Positions 10,950 through 19,697 of a stretch of DNA of 64,000 nt are shown here, piece after piece (positions within the stretch are counted from its first letter, which is position 1; the number at the start of each line of letters is the position of its first letter). The notes beneath the pieces are model-generated. The model saw only the letters and a program-made list of their open reading frames with translations. It had not been told where the DNA came from and made no database searches. The stretch comes from Massilia sp. YIM B02443 (GTDB lineage: Bacteria; Pseudomonadota; Gammaproteobacteria; Burkholderiales; Burkholderiaceae_D): assembly GCF_030411955.1 (NCBI RefSeq), contig NZ_JASNRA010000003.1, forward strand, positions 62,001-126,000, given 5' to 3'. The position numbers were made by a program, and so were the translations under genes.

Positions 10950-11660
10950 ATGGCACGCACCGTCCAACTGAAAATCTACCGCTACGATCCGGACAAGGAT
11001 CAGAAGCCTTATATGCAAGACGTGACCGTCGAGCTGAAAGACACCGACAAGATGCTGCTCGACGCCCTGCAGCGCATCAAGTCCGACGTCGACGATTCGC
11101 TGGCCCTGCGCCGCTCGTGCCGTGAAGGCGTGTGCGGTTCGGACGCCATGAACATCAACGGCAAGAACGGCCTGGCCTGCACCACCAACCTGAACGAACT
11201 GACCCAGCCGATCGTGCTGCGTCCGCTGCCGGGCCTGCCGGTGGTGCGCGACCTGATCGTCGACATGACCCAGTTCTTCAAGCAGTACCACTCGATCAAG
11301 CCGTACCTGATCAACGATTCGATCAAGCCGGAGAAAGAGCGCCTGCAGTCGCCGGAAGAGCGCGAAGAGCTCGACGGCCTGTACGAGTGCATCCTGTGCG
11401 CCTGCTGCTCGACCTCGTGCCCGTCGTTCTGGTGGAATCCGGACAAGTTCGTCGGTCCGGCCGGCCTGCTGCAGGCCTACCGCTTCATCGCCGACTCGCG
11501 CGACGAAGCCACCAACGAGCGCCTGGACAACCTGGAAGACCCGTACCGCCTGTTCCGCTGCCACTCGATCATGAACTGCACGGACGTGTGCCCGAAGGGC
11601 CTGAATCCGAACAAGGCGATCGGCAAGATCAAGGAACTGCTGGTTCGTCGCGCCATTTAA
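10950..11660 (+). CDS. sdhB: Succinate dehydrogenase iron-sulfur subunit
   Basis: Electron-transfer subunit of complex II with three Fe-S clusters. In 236 residues the N-terminal ferredoxin-like domain has Cys57, Cys62, Asp65 and Cys77 around [12 protein letters not shown]...GLAC; the Asp in place of the third Cys is normal for this family. The C-terminal domain carries [14 protein letters not shown] for the 4Fe-4S cluster and [17 protein letters not shown] for the 3Fe-4S and 4Fe-4S clusters. It follows sdhA by 53 bp that include a hairpin. The protein ends [10 protein letters not shown], the usual C-terminus. Confidence 0.97.
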   Translation: MARTVQLKIYRYDPDKDQKPYMQDVTVELKDTDKMLLDALQRIKSDVDDSLALRRSCREGVCGSDAMNINGKNGLACTTNLNELTQPIVLRPLPGLPVVRDLIVDMTQFFKQYHSIKPYLINDSIKPEKERLQSPEEREELDGLYECILCACCSTSCPSFWWNPDKFVGPAGLLQAYRFIADSRDEATNERLDNLEDPYRLFRCHSIMNCTDVCPKGLNPNKAIGKIKELLVRRAI

Positions 11661-11747
11661 TGGCGTAGTGCATGTGGCGCCGGAGCAGGGCGCCGCATGC
11701 GATCCGGTATGCAGACGTGCGTCGAACGGTGCGGTATGCAGACGCCG

Positions 11748-11818
11748 GTTGAACGCGTCGGCGGCATAGCCGCCAACCCTACGTAGGGTTGGCGGGTCCC
11801 CCGCCGACGCGTTCAGCC
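11748..11818. repeat. Pair of inverted REP-like palindromes between sdhB and sdhE
   Basis: Two copies of an element of about 35 bp in opposite orientation, touching at TACG: one reads GTTGAACGCGTCGGCGGC...CCAACCCTACG, the other TAGGGTTGGCGGG...CCGACGCGTTC. Each half is itself a GC-rich stem-loop. The same element recurs at 11840, 33014-33122 and 56370-56483. This makes up much of the 330-bp gap between sdhB and sdhE, where I see no gene. Confidence 0.75.
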
Positions 11819-11839
11819 AGCCTCGAATCAGCCGCGAAA

Positions 11840-11873
11840 CGTAGGGTGGACGGCTCGCCGTCCACGCGTTCGA
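11840..11873 (+). repeat. Single REP-like palindrome CGTAGGGTGGACGGC
   Basis: Third copy of the REP-like element in this gap: CGTAGGGTGGACGGC, a 1-nt loop, then GCCGTCCACGCG. It is nearly identical to the copies near 33.0 kb. It lies about 117 bp before sdhE. Confidence 0.7.
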
Positions 11874-11990
11874 CGCACGTGTGCATCACCCCGCATCGTC
11901 TTCCAAAAAGACGCTGCAATACAGTAAAAGTACCGTACTGCCGAATCGCGGCAGCCGGAGTATGATGTCGAACCAATAACGGACTGTAGA

Positions 11991-12269
11991 GTGAATCTGA
12001 GCTCAACCGCGCATCAAGCCGACCCTGCCAACCGTGCCCGCCTGCGCTGGCGCGCGCGCCGGGGCCTTCTCGAGAACGACCTGATCCTCACGCGCTTCCT
12101 GGATGCGCACGAAGAACAATTGACGGACGACGAGGTCGATGCGCTGACCCGCCTGCTGGACCTGGCGGACAATCCACTGATGGATCTGCTTTTGGGACGT
12201 GTAGAGCCCGAGGGCGATGTCGACCTGCCGCACGTGCGCGCCTTGCTGGCGAAGCTGCGGCAAGCGTAA
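11991..12269 (+). CDS. sdhE: FAD assembly factor SdhE (succinate dehydrogenase assembly factor 2 family)
   Basis: Small soluble protein that promotes covalent attachment of FAD to SdhA. It has 92 residues, a helical-bundle profile, and the signature RGxxE as RRGLLEND (Arg24-Gly25...Glu28). The GTG start at 11991 gives normal length; the preceding TGTAGA is a weak ribosome site. Its location between sdhB and gltA is the standard betaproteobacterial order, although here REP-like elements separate it from sdhB, so it may be transcribed partly on its own. Confidence 0.94.
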   Translation: MNLSSTAHQADPANRARLRWRARRGLLENDLILTRFLDAHEEQLTDDEVDALTRLLDLADNPLMDLLLGRVEPEGDVDLPHVRALLAKLRQA

Positions 12270-12360
12270 GCGAAATTGCGAAGCGGCCGCCGTGTGGCGA
12301 CCGGTTCACGTAAGGTTTCGTTTTATTTTGTAGAACCCACTCCCACAAGAAGGAAGTGCC

Positions 12361-13662
12361 ATGAATATCTCTGATACCAAAGCCACCCTGTCGTTCTCGG
12401 ACGGCAGCCCGTCGGTCGACATGCCGATCTACAAAGGCACCATCGGCCCGGACGTCATCGACATCCGCAAGTTGTACGGCCAGACCGGCAAGTTCACCTA
12501 CGACCCTGGCTTCATGTCGACCGCTTCGTGCAACTCGAGCATCACCTACATCGACGGTGACAAGGGCGAGCTGCTGTACCGCGGCTACCCGATCGAGCAA
12601 CTGGCCGTCAACTGCGACTTCCTGGAGACCTGCTACCTGCTGCTGAACGGCGAACTGCCGAACGCCGAGCAAAAAGAACAGTTCAGCGACACCGTGACCA
12701 AGCACACGATGATCCACGAGCAGATGAACTTCTTCTTCCGCGGCTTCCGTCGTGACGCGCACCCGATGTCGGTGCTGGTCGGCACCGTCGGCGCCCTGGC
12801 CTCGTTCTACCACGACTCGCTCGACATCAATGACGCCAAGCAGCGCGAAATCTCGGCCATCCGCCTGATCGCCAAGCTGCCGACCCTGGCCGCGATGGCC
12901 TACAAGTACTCGATCGGCCAGCCGTTCATGTACCCGCGCAACGACCTGTCGTACAGCGCCAACTTCATGTACATGATGTTCGCCAACCCGTGCGAAGAGT
13001 ACAAGGTCAACGACGTGCTGGTGCGCGCCCTGGACCGCATCCTGATCCTGCACGCCGACCACGAGCAGAACGCATCGACCTCGACCGTCCGCCTGGCCGG
13101 TTCGTCGGGCGCGAATCCGTTCGCCTGTATCGCAGCCGGCATCGCCTGCCTGTGGGGCCCGGCGCACGGCGGCGCCAACGAAGCGGCGCTGACCATGCTG
13201 AAGGAAATCGGCTCGGTCGAGAACATCCCTGCCTTCATCGAGAAGGTCAAGGACAAGAACTCGGGCGTGAAGCTGATGGGCTTCGGTCACCGCGTGTACA
13301 AGAACTTCGACCCGCGCGCCAAGCTGATGCGCGAAACCTGCCACGAAGTGCTGAACGAGCTGGGCCTGCAGGACGACCCGCTGTTCAAGCTGGCGATGGA
13401 GCTGGAAAAGATCGCCCTGAACGACGAATACTTCGTGTCGCGTAAACTCTACCCGAACGTCGACTTCTACTCGGGCATCGTGCAGTCGGCCCTGGGCATC
13501 CCGACCTCGATGTTCACCGGCATCTTCGCCATGGCGCGCACCATCGGCTGGATCGCGCAATGGAACGAAATGATCGCCGATCCGGAGCAGAAGATCGGCC
13601 GTCCACGTCAGCTGTTCGTGGGTTCGCCGGTGCGTGACGTGCCGTCGATCGACAAGCGCTGA
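12361..13662 (+). CDS. gltA: Citrate synthase (type II)
   Basis: Condenses oxaloacetate and acetyl-CoA to citrate. The 433-residue protein matches the hexameric, NADH-sensitive type of Gram-negative bacteria. The catalytic triad is visible as His269 ([10 protein letters not shown]), His310 ([13 protein letters not shown]) and Asp368 (YPNVDFYSG). The start ATG is preceded by AGAAGGAAG. A rho-independent terminator follows at 13685-13708. In many relatives sucA follows directly; here about 13 kb of other genes intervene. Confidence 0.97.
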   Translation: MNISDTKATLSFSDGSPSVDMPIYKGTIGPDVIDIRKLYGQTGKFTYDPGFMSTASCNSSITYIDGDKGELLYRGYPIEQLAVNCDFLETCYLLLNGELPNAEQKEQFSDTVTKHTMIHEQMNFFFRGFRRDAHPMSVLVGTVGALASFYHDSLDINDAKQREISAIRLIAKLPTLAAMAYKYSIGQPFMYPRNDLSYSANFMYMMFANPCEEYKVNDVLVRALDRILILHADHEQNASTSTVRLAGSSGANPFACIAAGIACLWGPAHGGANEAALTMLKEIGSVENIPAFIEKVKDKNSGVKLMGFGHRVYKNFDPRAKLMRETCHEVLNELGLQDDPLFKLAMELEKIALNDEYFVSRKLYPNVDFYSGIVQSALGIPTSMFTGIFAMARTIGWIAQWNEMIADPEQKIGRPRQLFVGSPVRDVPSIDKR

Positions 13663-13684
13663 TCGAAACGCGTTGTTACCAAGA

Positions 13685-13708
13685 AGCGGGCTGCGGCCCG
13701 CTTTTTTT
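13685..13708 (+). terminator. Rho-independent terminator of gltA
   Basis: Stem AGCGGGC/GCCCGCT with a TGCG loop followed by a run of seven to eight T, 23 bp after the gltA stop. The opposing AraC gene ends just beyond it. Confidence 0.9.
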
Positions 13709-13716
13709 ACGTCCGT

Positions 13717-14517
13717 TCAGGGCGGCGCGGCCGTCAGGCGCTGCTGGTACGCGCTCGGCGTGGCGCCGAATGCTCGCCGGAATACGGCGATGAAGGCGCT
13801 TGCGCTGGAGTAGCCCAGATCGAGCGCGATCGTGCTGACCGGCTGGCCGGTGGCCAGCAGTTCGAGCGAACGCATCAGCCGGGCACGCTGGCGCCAGGTG
13901 CTGAAAGTAAAACCGGTTTCCACCACGAAGCGGCGGCTGAGCGTGCGCGCGCTGATCGCGCCCCAGTCCGCCCATTCGTCCAGTCCGCGTTCTGACGCGG
14001 GATCGTCCACCAACGCGCGGGCAATACGGCTCAGCCTCGCATCGACCGGCATCGGCAGGCCGAGCGGCTCGGGTGGCAAAGTGCCGATCTCGTCCATGAT
14101 CACCTGCGCCACCCGGTCCTGAGCAGGCTGCAATGGCGTGGCGCGTTCCAACGGCCAGCTGCCGGCGCGCAGCACGGCTTCGCGCAGCAGGCCGGAAATG
14201 CGGATGGTGCAGGCGCGCTCCGGCAGGGCGCTGCAGGCGCCTTCGGCGACATACGCGCCCCAGCCTTCGAACGGTCCGTGCGAACAGGCCCAGTGAACCC
14301 GGTGCGGCGGCAGCCACACCGCGTGGCTGGACGGCACCACCCATACCGCGCTGTCGACACCGACTGTCAGCAGGCCGCGCACCGATCCGAACAGCTGACC
14401 GCGTGCGTGCGCATGCGGCGCGGACAGGTGCTCGCTGTCGTCGCGTCCGGCGACGACGATCACGACCGGGCCGTCGCTCCAGTTGACCATGCTGCGGTCG
14501 ACGGAAAAATCACTCAT
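13717..14517 (-). CDS. AraC family transcriptional regulator
   Basis: A 266-residue regulator. The N-terminal half is a cupin-like sensor domain (HAHARGQLFGSVRGLLTVGVD...VWLPPHRVHW), and the C-terminal half (about 165-260) holds the two AraC helix-turn-helices, ending with the signature LGYSSASAFIAVFRRAFGATPSAYQ. It resembles the single-domain-sensor AraC group that often controls an adjacent divergent gene. It diverges from a PPOX-type flavoprotein gene across about 107 bp, making that gene the likely target. Effector unknown. Confidence 0.92.
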   Translation of the reverse strand: MSDFSVDRSMVNWSDGPVVIVVAGRDDSEHLSAPHAHARGQLFGSVRGLLTVGVDSAVWVVPSSHAVWLPPHRVHWACSHGPFEGWGAYVAEGACSALPERACTIRISGLLREAVLRAGSWPLERATPLQPAQDRVAQVIMDEIGTLPPEPLGLPMPVDARLSRIARALVDDPASERGLDEWADWGAISARTLSRRFVVETGFTFSTWRQRARLMRSLELLATGQPVSTIALDLGYSSASAFIAVFRRAFGATPSAYQQRLTAAPP

Positions 14518-14624
14518 CAGATAGAAAATGTGGCGCCATTCTGTTATTGAATGGCGGCTTTACCGTACGGCCGCCAGATTGTCCGATGCTACAGTGGCCG
14601 CAACGATTCCACAAGGAGCCAGCC

Positions 14625-15254
14625 ATGCCCACCGACCAAGCCACCAGCGAGCAGGAGCGCGTCGATCTCGGCGCCCTGTACGCGCCGCCGCAAGAACGCA
14701 TCACCAAGGCGGTGCTCGACCACCTGGCCGACGTGCACGAGGAATACCTGCGCCGCGCCACCTTCTTCTGTCTGGCCACGGCCAGCGCCGATGGCCTGGA
14801 TGCCTCTCCGCGCGGCGGCCCGCCCGGCTTCGTGCGCGTGCTCGACCCGCACACGGTGGCGTTTGCCGACTGGCCGGGCAATAACCGCATCGAATCCATG
14901 CGCAACCTGGAACGGGACGAGCGGGTGGGCATGCTGTTCCTGTTTCCCGGGCTCGACATCTTCATGCGCATCAATGGCCAGGCGCGGGTCAGCACCTGGC
15001 CGGAATTGCTTGAGCAGCTGGCGGAAAACGGCAAGACGCCGAAGACCGCCACCGTGGTGCGGCTCAACGAAGTGCTGTTTCATTGCGGCAAAGCGGTCAA
15101 TCGGGCCAGGCTGTGGGACGAGTCGGGACGGATCGGGCGCGACCAGGTGCCGTCGCCGGGCCAGGTATTCGTCCGGCTTGCGGGAGTGACGCAAGAGCAG
15201 GGCGCGCAGCTCGACGAGCATTATGCGCATGCGGTAAAGCACGATCTGTACTGA
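14625..15254 (+). CDS. Pyridoxamine 5'-phosphate oxidase family protein (FMN-dependent PPOX-type)
   Basis: A 209-residue split-barrel flavoprotein. Family features include FFCLATASADGLDASPRGGPPGFVRVLD, NNRIESMRNLERDERVGMLFLFPG and the C-terminal HCGKAVNRARLWD. Members of this subgroup bind FMN or a related flavin and act as oxidoreductases of mostly unknown substrate; it is not the PdxH enzyme itself. Start is the ATG at 14625, preceded by AAGGAGCC; earlier in-frame codons lack a ribosome site. Divergent from the AraC regulator. Confidence 0.87.
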   Translation: MPTDQATSEQERVDLGALYAPPQERITKAVLDHLADVHEEYLRRATFFCLATASADGLDASPRGGPPGFVRVLDPHTVAFADWPGNNRIESMRNLERDERVGMLFLFPGLDIFMRINGQARVSTWPELLEQLAENGKTPKTATVVRLNEVLFHCGKAVNRARLWDESGRIGRDQVPSPGQVFVRLAGVTQEQGAQLDEHYAHAVKHDLY

Positions 15255-15624
15255 AAGGCCGATCCCGACGTCAAGCGGACGGCGCTGACGCCCGATTTGG
15301 CGGAATCACAATTGGCGGACTATACTGGTTGGAATCGTCTTCGTCGTCCGCCATGCATTCTTCCCGACTGCCAGTTCCTCACATCGTCCCGCGCCAGAAG
15401 CCAGGCGTGGCAGGCGCGTGCGCGGACAGTCGCATGAATGCCGCCATCGCGTGCCGAGCGGCACACCTCATCGTTCGTCACTGCGCCCGGCTTTCCCGGG
15501 CTCGGTGAGGAACCACGGGGGGCTGCCGCCCGCCCGTCCTCCCGAGCCACCTCCATCGCACCGTCGCGCCGGCCAAGCCGGCTTCAAGTCAGGGCCGTCA
15601 ACCGGCCACACCATGGAGAACACA
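15255..15624 (+). other. Long structured region upstream of rnk
   Basis: A 370-bp gap with no convincing gene. It contains several GC-rich inverted repeats, for example GCCCGG/CCGGGC near 15487-15504 and a G-run followed by GCTGCCGCCCGCC near 15514-15535. It would form a long structured leader if transcribed into rnk. I recognise no known riboswitch. Confidence 0.3.
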
Positions 15625-16032
15625 ATGAAACCTTCGATCACCGTATCCTGGCTCGACCTCGAGCGCCTGGAACGCATTCTCGACCGCCTGCCCGCCGCCC
15701 AGGCCAACGCACGCGACGCGTTGATGAGCGAACTCGACCGTGCAGAAATGGTCGAGCCCTGGGACATGCCGTCCGACGTCGTGACGATGAATTCGCGTGT
15801 GCGCTTTGCCTTTGCCGGCTCGAGCGAGGCGGTCACGATGACCCTGAGCTATCCGAAGGACATGCACGACAGCGACCAGCAACTGTCGGTGCTGACGCCA
15901 GTCGGCACGGCTCTACTGGGCCTGCGCATCGGCGACAGCATCACCTGGGAGCGCCCCGATGGCCGGACCTTCGAGGCAACCGTGCTCGACATCGACTATC
16001 AGCCGGAGCGGGCCGGCGAGCTGCATCGCTGA
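15625..16032 (+). CDS. rnk: Nucleoside diphosphate kinase regulator
   Basis: A 135-residue GreA/GreB-like protein. The N-terminal segment SITVSWLDLERLERILDRLP is the short Rnk-type helix pair, and the C-terminal domain (TPVGTALLGLRIGDSITWERPDG) is the FKBP-like GreA/GreB domain that binds RNA polymerase. Rnk was named for effects on NDK and alginate levels, and lacks the long coiled coil that inserts into the polymerase channel. The ATG at 15625 has TGGAGA upstream; another ATG four codons earlier (15613) is possible. Length fits the family. Confidence 0.9.
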   Translation: MKPSITVSWLDLERLERILDRLPAAQANARDALMSELDRAEMVEPWDMPSDVVTMNSRVRFAFAGSSEAVTMTLSYPKDMHDSDQQLSVLTPVGTALLGLRIGDSITWERPDGRTFEATVLDIDYQPERAGELHR

Positions 16033-16053
16033 GCCGTCTGGCCGCTCAGCCTT

Positions 16054-16467
16054 CTAGAACAGGCATTTGGCACGCGCCCGCGCGACAAAGATGAAGGGCA
16101 GGGCCAGATAGCCGCCGATGACGAAGGGGCCGATGCCGGTCGGTTGGCGCTTGAGGCCATCGTGGTGCAGGCAATACGGCACCTTCGCCTCGGCAAACTC
16201 ACGCGAAAATGCCCGGTAGCTGTCCCCGCTGAGCGCGGTTTCTTTTTGCTGCCACTCCGCCTCGGATTTAGTGGCCTCGGGTGCGATATCGGGCAGGGCG
16301 CTGCGTACAGCCTGCTCCAGCGGCCGCTCGCGGACGGCCTGCCGCAAGTCAGTGGCAGGGGCGGCGGGCAGTTCCTGCGCCAGCACATTGGCTTGCGCCA
16401 GGATCATCAGGCCCATCACCGGGCGCAGTACCACACTACGAAACAAGCCCTGCCGGAAACGCGTCAT
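16054..16467 (-). CDS. Hypothetical exported protein with C-terminal membrane segment
   Basis: A 137-residue protein of unknown function. It has a signal-peptide-like N-terminus (LRPVMGLMILAQANVLAQ, cleavage about residue 31), a polar middle with KSEAEWQQKETALSG, a Cys in KVPYCLHHDGLKRQPTG, and a hydrophobic stretch GPFVIGGYLALPFIFVARA near the C-terminus. It is encoded opposite to both neighbours and is probably monocistronic. The composition and codon use look like real coding sequence, but I do not recognise the family. Confidence 0.65.
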   Translation of the reverse strand: MTRFRQGLFRSVVLRPVMGLMILAQANVLAQELPAAPATDLRQAVRERPLEQAVRSALPDIAPEATKSEAEWQQKETALSGDSYRAFSREFAEAKVPYCLHHDGLKRQPTGIGPFVIGGYLALPFIFVARARAKCLF

Positions 16468-16592
16468 CGCCTAGCCTCATCGTCACGATATTGGCAAATA
16501 TACACCGGCATCGACGGTCGCAGCAGATTGCATGATTCGCCACATTTCCGTGTGTACAATATCCGCTCGACTCTTGAACTGAAAGGACTTTC

Positions 16593-17084
16593 ATGAAGCG
16601 CTTCCTGACCGCCTGTTTCCTGTTCCTCAGCATGCTTGGCAGCGCCCATGCTGCCACTGACGCCGCCCTGACCCGCGACGTCAACGCCTTCCTCGACGGC
16701 TGGCACCAGGATGCCGCCAACACCCGCATGTCCTACTTCGACAAGATCGCCAAGGATGGCGTCTACATCGGCACCGACCGCACCGAAGTCTGGACACGCG
16801 ACGAATTCCGCAAGTGGTCCAAGCCCTATTTCGACGCCAGGAAAGCGTGGACCTTCAAGGCTACCAAGCGCAACGTCTACGCGTCGGCCGACAAGTCGCT
16901 GATCTGGTTCGACGAGCAGTTGCACACCGAAAACCTGGGCCCGTGCGTGGCCAGCGGCGTGATCCGCAAGACCAGGACCGGCTTCGAGATCGTGCACTAC
17001 CAGCTGGCGGTCGCGGTGCCCAACGACGTGGTCGAGCAGGTGACCGGCATCATCGCCGAGCACGAGAAGAAGGCCAAGAAGTAA
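16593..17084 (+). CDS. Exported nuclear transport factor 2-like (SnoaL-like) family protein
   Basis: A 163-residue protein with a clear signal peptide (MKRFLTACFLFLSMLGSAHA, cleavage about residue 20). The mature part has the NTF2-like cone fold pattern: an N-terminal helix DVNAFLDGWHQDAA, then YFDKIAKDGVYIGTDRTEVWTRDEFRKWSKPYF, and strands ending GFEIVHYQLAVAVPNDV. Periplasmic members of this family often bind small molecules or are enzymes of unknown substrate. ATG start preceded by GAAAGGAC. Single-gene unit. Confidence 0.82.
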   Translation: MKRFLTACFLFLSMLGSAHAATDAALTRDVNAFLDGWHQDAANTRMSYFDKIAKDGVYIGTDRTEVWTRDEFRKWSKPYFDARKAWTFKATKRNVYASADKSLIWFDEQLHTENLGPCVASGVIRKTRTGFEIVHYQLAVAVPNDVVEQVTGIIAEHEKKAKK

Positions 17085-17173
17085 TCCGCGCATCGCCCAA
17101 GGCGCCGGCCGCCGCCGGCGCGCGCCGCTTGTGCTAAGGTGGCCGCTTCCCCGCAATAACGAACTTCCCGCCA

Positions 17174-18103
17174 GTGACTGCATCCCGTCCCATCCCCTAC
17201 GTCGGCCGCTTCGCGCCATCCCCGACCGGCCCGCTGCATGCCGGTTCGCTGGTGGCTGCGCTGGCCAGCTACCTCGACGCCAAATACCACGACGGCACCT
17301 GGCTGGTGCGCATCGAGGACATCGACGAAGGCCGCAGTGTGGCGGGCGCGGCCGACGGCATCCTGGCGCTGCTCGATGCGCTCGGGATGCACGCCGACGG
17401 CGACATCGTCTGGCAGAGCCAGCGCAAGCACCTGTACCAGGCCGCGGCCGAGCGCATCGTCCAGGATACCTATCCCTGCGGCTGCAACCGGCGCGAGATC
17501 GCCGATTCGCGCCTCGGCTTCGCGCCCGACGGCGCCGCCATTTATCCCGGCACCTGCCGCCACGGCCTGGGGCCGGGACGCACCATGCGCAGCCAGCGCG
17601 TGCGCGTACCCGATGCGGGACAGGACGAGATCAGTTTCGTGGACCGCTTCGCCGGCCGCCATACCCAGCATCTGGCGCGCGACTCGGGCGACTTCGTCCT
17701 CAAGCGCGCGGATGGCTTCTGGGCCTATCAGCTGGCGGTGGTGGTGGACGACTGGGAGCAGGGCGTGACCGACGTGGTGCGCGGCGCCGACCTGCTCGAC
17801 TCCACCCCGCGCCAGATCTACCTGCAGCGGCTGCTCGGAGCCCCGACGCCGCGCTACCTGCACGTGCCGGTGGTGCGCAATGCGAACGGCGAAAAGCTGT
17901 CGAAGCAGACCGGCGCGCTGGCGGTGACGGTGGAAGACGAGCCGGCCGCCGTGGCTGCGCTCCTGGGGGCGGCGCAGGCGCTGGGCCTGGTGCTGGATGC
18001 TGCCCTCGGGCCGAGCGCATCGCGCCAGGACTTCTGGCGCGCGGCGGTCCCGGCCTGGGGCAGGCTGCTGGCGCAATGCGAAATGCCTACACCGGCGGCA
18101 TGA
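17174..18103 (+). CDS. gluQ: tRNA glutamyl-Q(34) synthetase GluQRS
   Basis: A 309-residue truncated relative of glutamyl-tRNA synthetase that attaches glutamate to the queuosine base at position 34 of tRNA-Asp. It has the class I signature FAPSPTGPLHAGSL (HIGH-type) at 13-26 and GEKLSKQT (KMSKS-type) near 239-246, and it lacks the anticodon-binding domain. A zinc-site region CGCNRR...YPGTCRHG lies between about 103 and 132. The GTG start at 17174 puts VGRFAPSPTG at the expected position. Its 3' end overlaps the end of the opposite-strand PEP-CTERM gene by 17 bp. Confidence 0.94.
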   Translation: MTASRPIPYVGRFAPSPTGPLHAGSLVAALASYLDAKYHDGTWLVRIEDIDEGRSVAGAADGILALLDALGMHADGDIVWQSQRKHLYQAAAERIVQDTYPCGCNRREIADSRLGFAPDGAAIYPGTCRHGLGPGRTMRSQRVRVPDAGQDEISFVDRFAGRHTQHLARDSGDFVLKRADGFWAYQLAVVVDDWEQGVTDVVRGADLLDSTPRQIYLQRLLGAPTPRYLHVPVVRNANGEKLSKQTGALAVTVEDEPAAVAALLGAAQALGLVLDAALGPSASRQDFWRAAVPAWGRLLAQCEMPTPAA

Positions 18104-18695
18104 CGCGGCGCCGGCCGTACAGCGCCAGCATTCCCAGGCCCAGCCCCAGCATGCCCCAGGTCGTCGGTTCCGGAATCGGCGCCGCCACGGCGAAGCCGCG
18201 GATTTCGCCGGCCGGATAACGCTCGGAGTGGATGTTGACGTAGGCCTGGTTGGCGTTGAAGGCGTCGATCAGCGCGCCGCTGGCCAGCTGCGGCGTGCCG
18301 CCATTGGCGGTCAGGAAAGCGGGATCGTAGATCGCGGCGTCGCCCAGATCGAAGCTGTAGCTGTAGTCGCCGGCCCGTCCTCCCAGCGGGAAGTCGACGA
18401 AGGGGATTGCGATGGGCGCCACGCCGCGGAAGGCATCCGTCGTGCAGCAGTGGATGTGGGCGCTGATGGCCGGGGCGCTGAGATCGCGGAACGGCACCTC
18501 GGCGCGCAGGATCATGTCGTCGATCTCGAAGGTCGACACGCTCGAGCCGGGCGAACCGTTGGGGATGTCCTCGGCCGGGCCGCTGGCCACCGCGCGGTAG
18601 GTGACCGGTACGGCCTGGCTCGCCGTGGCGGCGAACAGGGTGGACGCCGCCAGGGCCAGCGCAGCCAGCCTGGGCAGAGTGTGGGCTTTCTTCAT
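18087..18695 (-). CDS. CHRD domain-containing PEP-CTERM sorted protein
   Basis: A 202-residue exported protein. It has an N-terminal signal peptide (about 28 residues to SQA), a CHRD-like domain (VPFRDLSAPAISAHIHCC...YVNIHSERYPAGEIRGF), and a C-terminal PEP-CTERM signal: PIPEPTTWGMLGLGLGMLALYG then an Arg cluster. PEP-CTERM proteins are processed by exosortase EpsH/XrtA and released to the cell surface or exopolysaccharide matrix. The CHRD domain is of unclear function. The ATG at 18695 follows AGGAGGTA, a strong ribosome site, which decides the start. No exosortase gene is in the window. Confidence 0.9.
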   Translation of the reverse strand: MKKAHTLPRLAALALAASTLFAATASQAVPVTYRAVASGPAEDIPNGSPGSSVSTFEIDDMILRAEVPFRDLSAPAISAHIHCCTTDAFRGVAPIAIPFVDFPLGGRAGDYSYSFDLGDAAIYDPAFLTANGGTPQLASGALIDAFNANQAYVNIHSERYPAGEIRGFAVAAPIPEPTTWGMLGLGLGMLALYGRRRVMPPV

Positions 18696-18880
18696 GGCAT
18701 ACCTCCTGATTAGGAAAGGATTCCAAGCGCGCTTCCGGCCGGAAGCGCCGCCCAAAAAATTAGCACAGCAAGAAGCAGTCGCCCACACGGTACGGGCGGT
18801 CAAAGACCGCTGAGAAACCTCGTCAGCTCAAGAAAGAGTTACCCGGCAAGAAACGGAGCGGCGCAGCGCAAGGAAAAGAT

Positions 18881-19345
18881 TCAGGACGGATTGCGCAGGA
18901 TGCTGATCCGGCCATCGGCTTCGAGAAAGGCGCACTTCATGTCCGGACGCGGGCAGTCGGCTTCGCGCAACGCTTCCTCGACGTCGCTCTGCGACAGGCG
19001 GCAGCGCTTCAGCACCGATTCGAAGAACACGCCGTCGCGCCCGATCAGCACCGGGCTGCCTTCGATGAGCTCTTCCAGCTTCTTGCTGCGCGACGTAAGA
19101 AAGGCGAACAGCACGGTCAGCGACACCAGCGTCGCTGCGATGATCAGGCCGCCGAACAGTGTTTCGTCGCCGCCGGTCATCGAGTTCGACACCGCCTCCG
19201 ACAGCAGCATCACCACCAGCAGGTCGAACGGGGTGAACTGCCCGACCGTGCGCCGGCCGGACAAACGCATCATGGCCAGCAGCGCCAGATACACGATGGC
19301 GCCGCGCGCAATGAGTTCCCACCATGGAAGATCGAGATCGAACAT
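18881..19345 (-). CDS. DUF421 domain-containing membrane protein (YetF-like)
   Basis: A 154-residue protein with two or three N-terminal membrane helices (from ELIARGAIVYLALLAMMRLSG to about residue 85) and a short cytosolic C-terminal domain (PVLIGRDGVFFESVLKRCRLSQSDVEEALRE...KCAFLEADGRISI). The segment RLSGRRTVGQFTPFDLLVVMLLSEAVSNSM is the DUF421/YetF signature. YetF relatives in Gram-positives affect germinant receptors and membranes; the role here is unknown. Start at 19345 lies just after AGGGCAT on its strand. Confidence 0.88.
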   Translation of the reverse strand: MFDLDLPWWELIARGAIVYLALLAMMRLSGRRTVGQFTPFDLLVVMLLSEAVSNSMTGGDETLFGGLIIAATLVSLTVLFAFLTSRSKKLEELIEGSPVLIGRDGVFFESVLKRCRLSQSDVEEALREADCPRPDMKCAFLEADGRISILRNPS

Positions 19346-19697
19346 ATGCCCTCCGCAGGCATGAGGCTGGTGTATGCATTGTAATCACTTTGCCAACAAT
19401 GCGGTTCCAAGCGTGCGCTTGTCTTAGCTGTGCGGTCACTGCGACTGATTCGGCTATTTATTAGTCTATTTCTTTCAACTAAATGAAATTCTAATAATTA
19501 TCATTCTAAGAACTGTCAGATAAATAATGAATTTTTCCCGGTATTTGACGGCCTGAACGGATAGGTCCATAGGGCCGGGTCCTACAGAACGGTTGGCGCT
19601 TTTCGGTGTTCAGGCTGCCTGACGGTGGCTACGATGGAGTCCTTCGAGTCGGCTTCGGCTGACACGTTTTTTACACTGCATTTGACCGGAGGTAATC
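19346..19697. promoter_or_regulatory. AT-rich intergenic region upstream of the KGG protein gene
   Basis: This 352-bp stretch has no gene. Its first half, about 19440-19560, is strikingly AT-rich for this genome and contains an imperfect palindrome near 19482-19505 (AATGAAATT ... AATTATCATT) that loosely resembles a Fur site. The KGG gene has a good ribosome site, GGAGGTAATC. Promoter position not resolved. Confidence 0.35.

Noticed and set aside
11661-11990. Small gene or CRISPR-like array in the sdhB-sdhE gap
   Set aside because: The repeats are palindromic, inverted and without regular spacers, which fits REP-like elements rather than CRISPR; no open frame with a ribosome site.
15484-15560. 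Riboswitch (for example SAH type) upstream of rnk
   Set aside because: Some GC-rich stems are present, but the conserved core sequences of known riboswitches cannot be matched by eye, and rnk is not a typical target.
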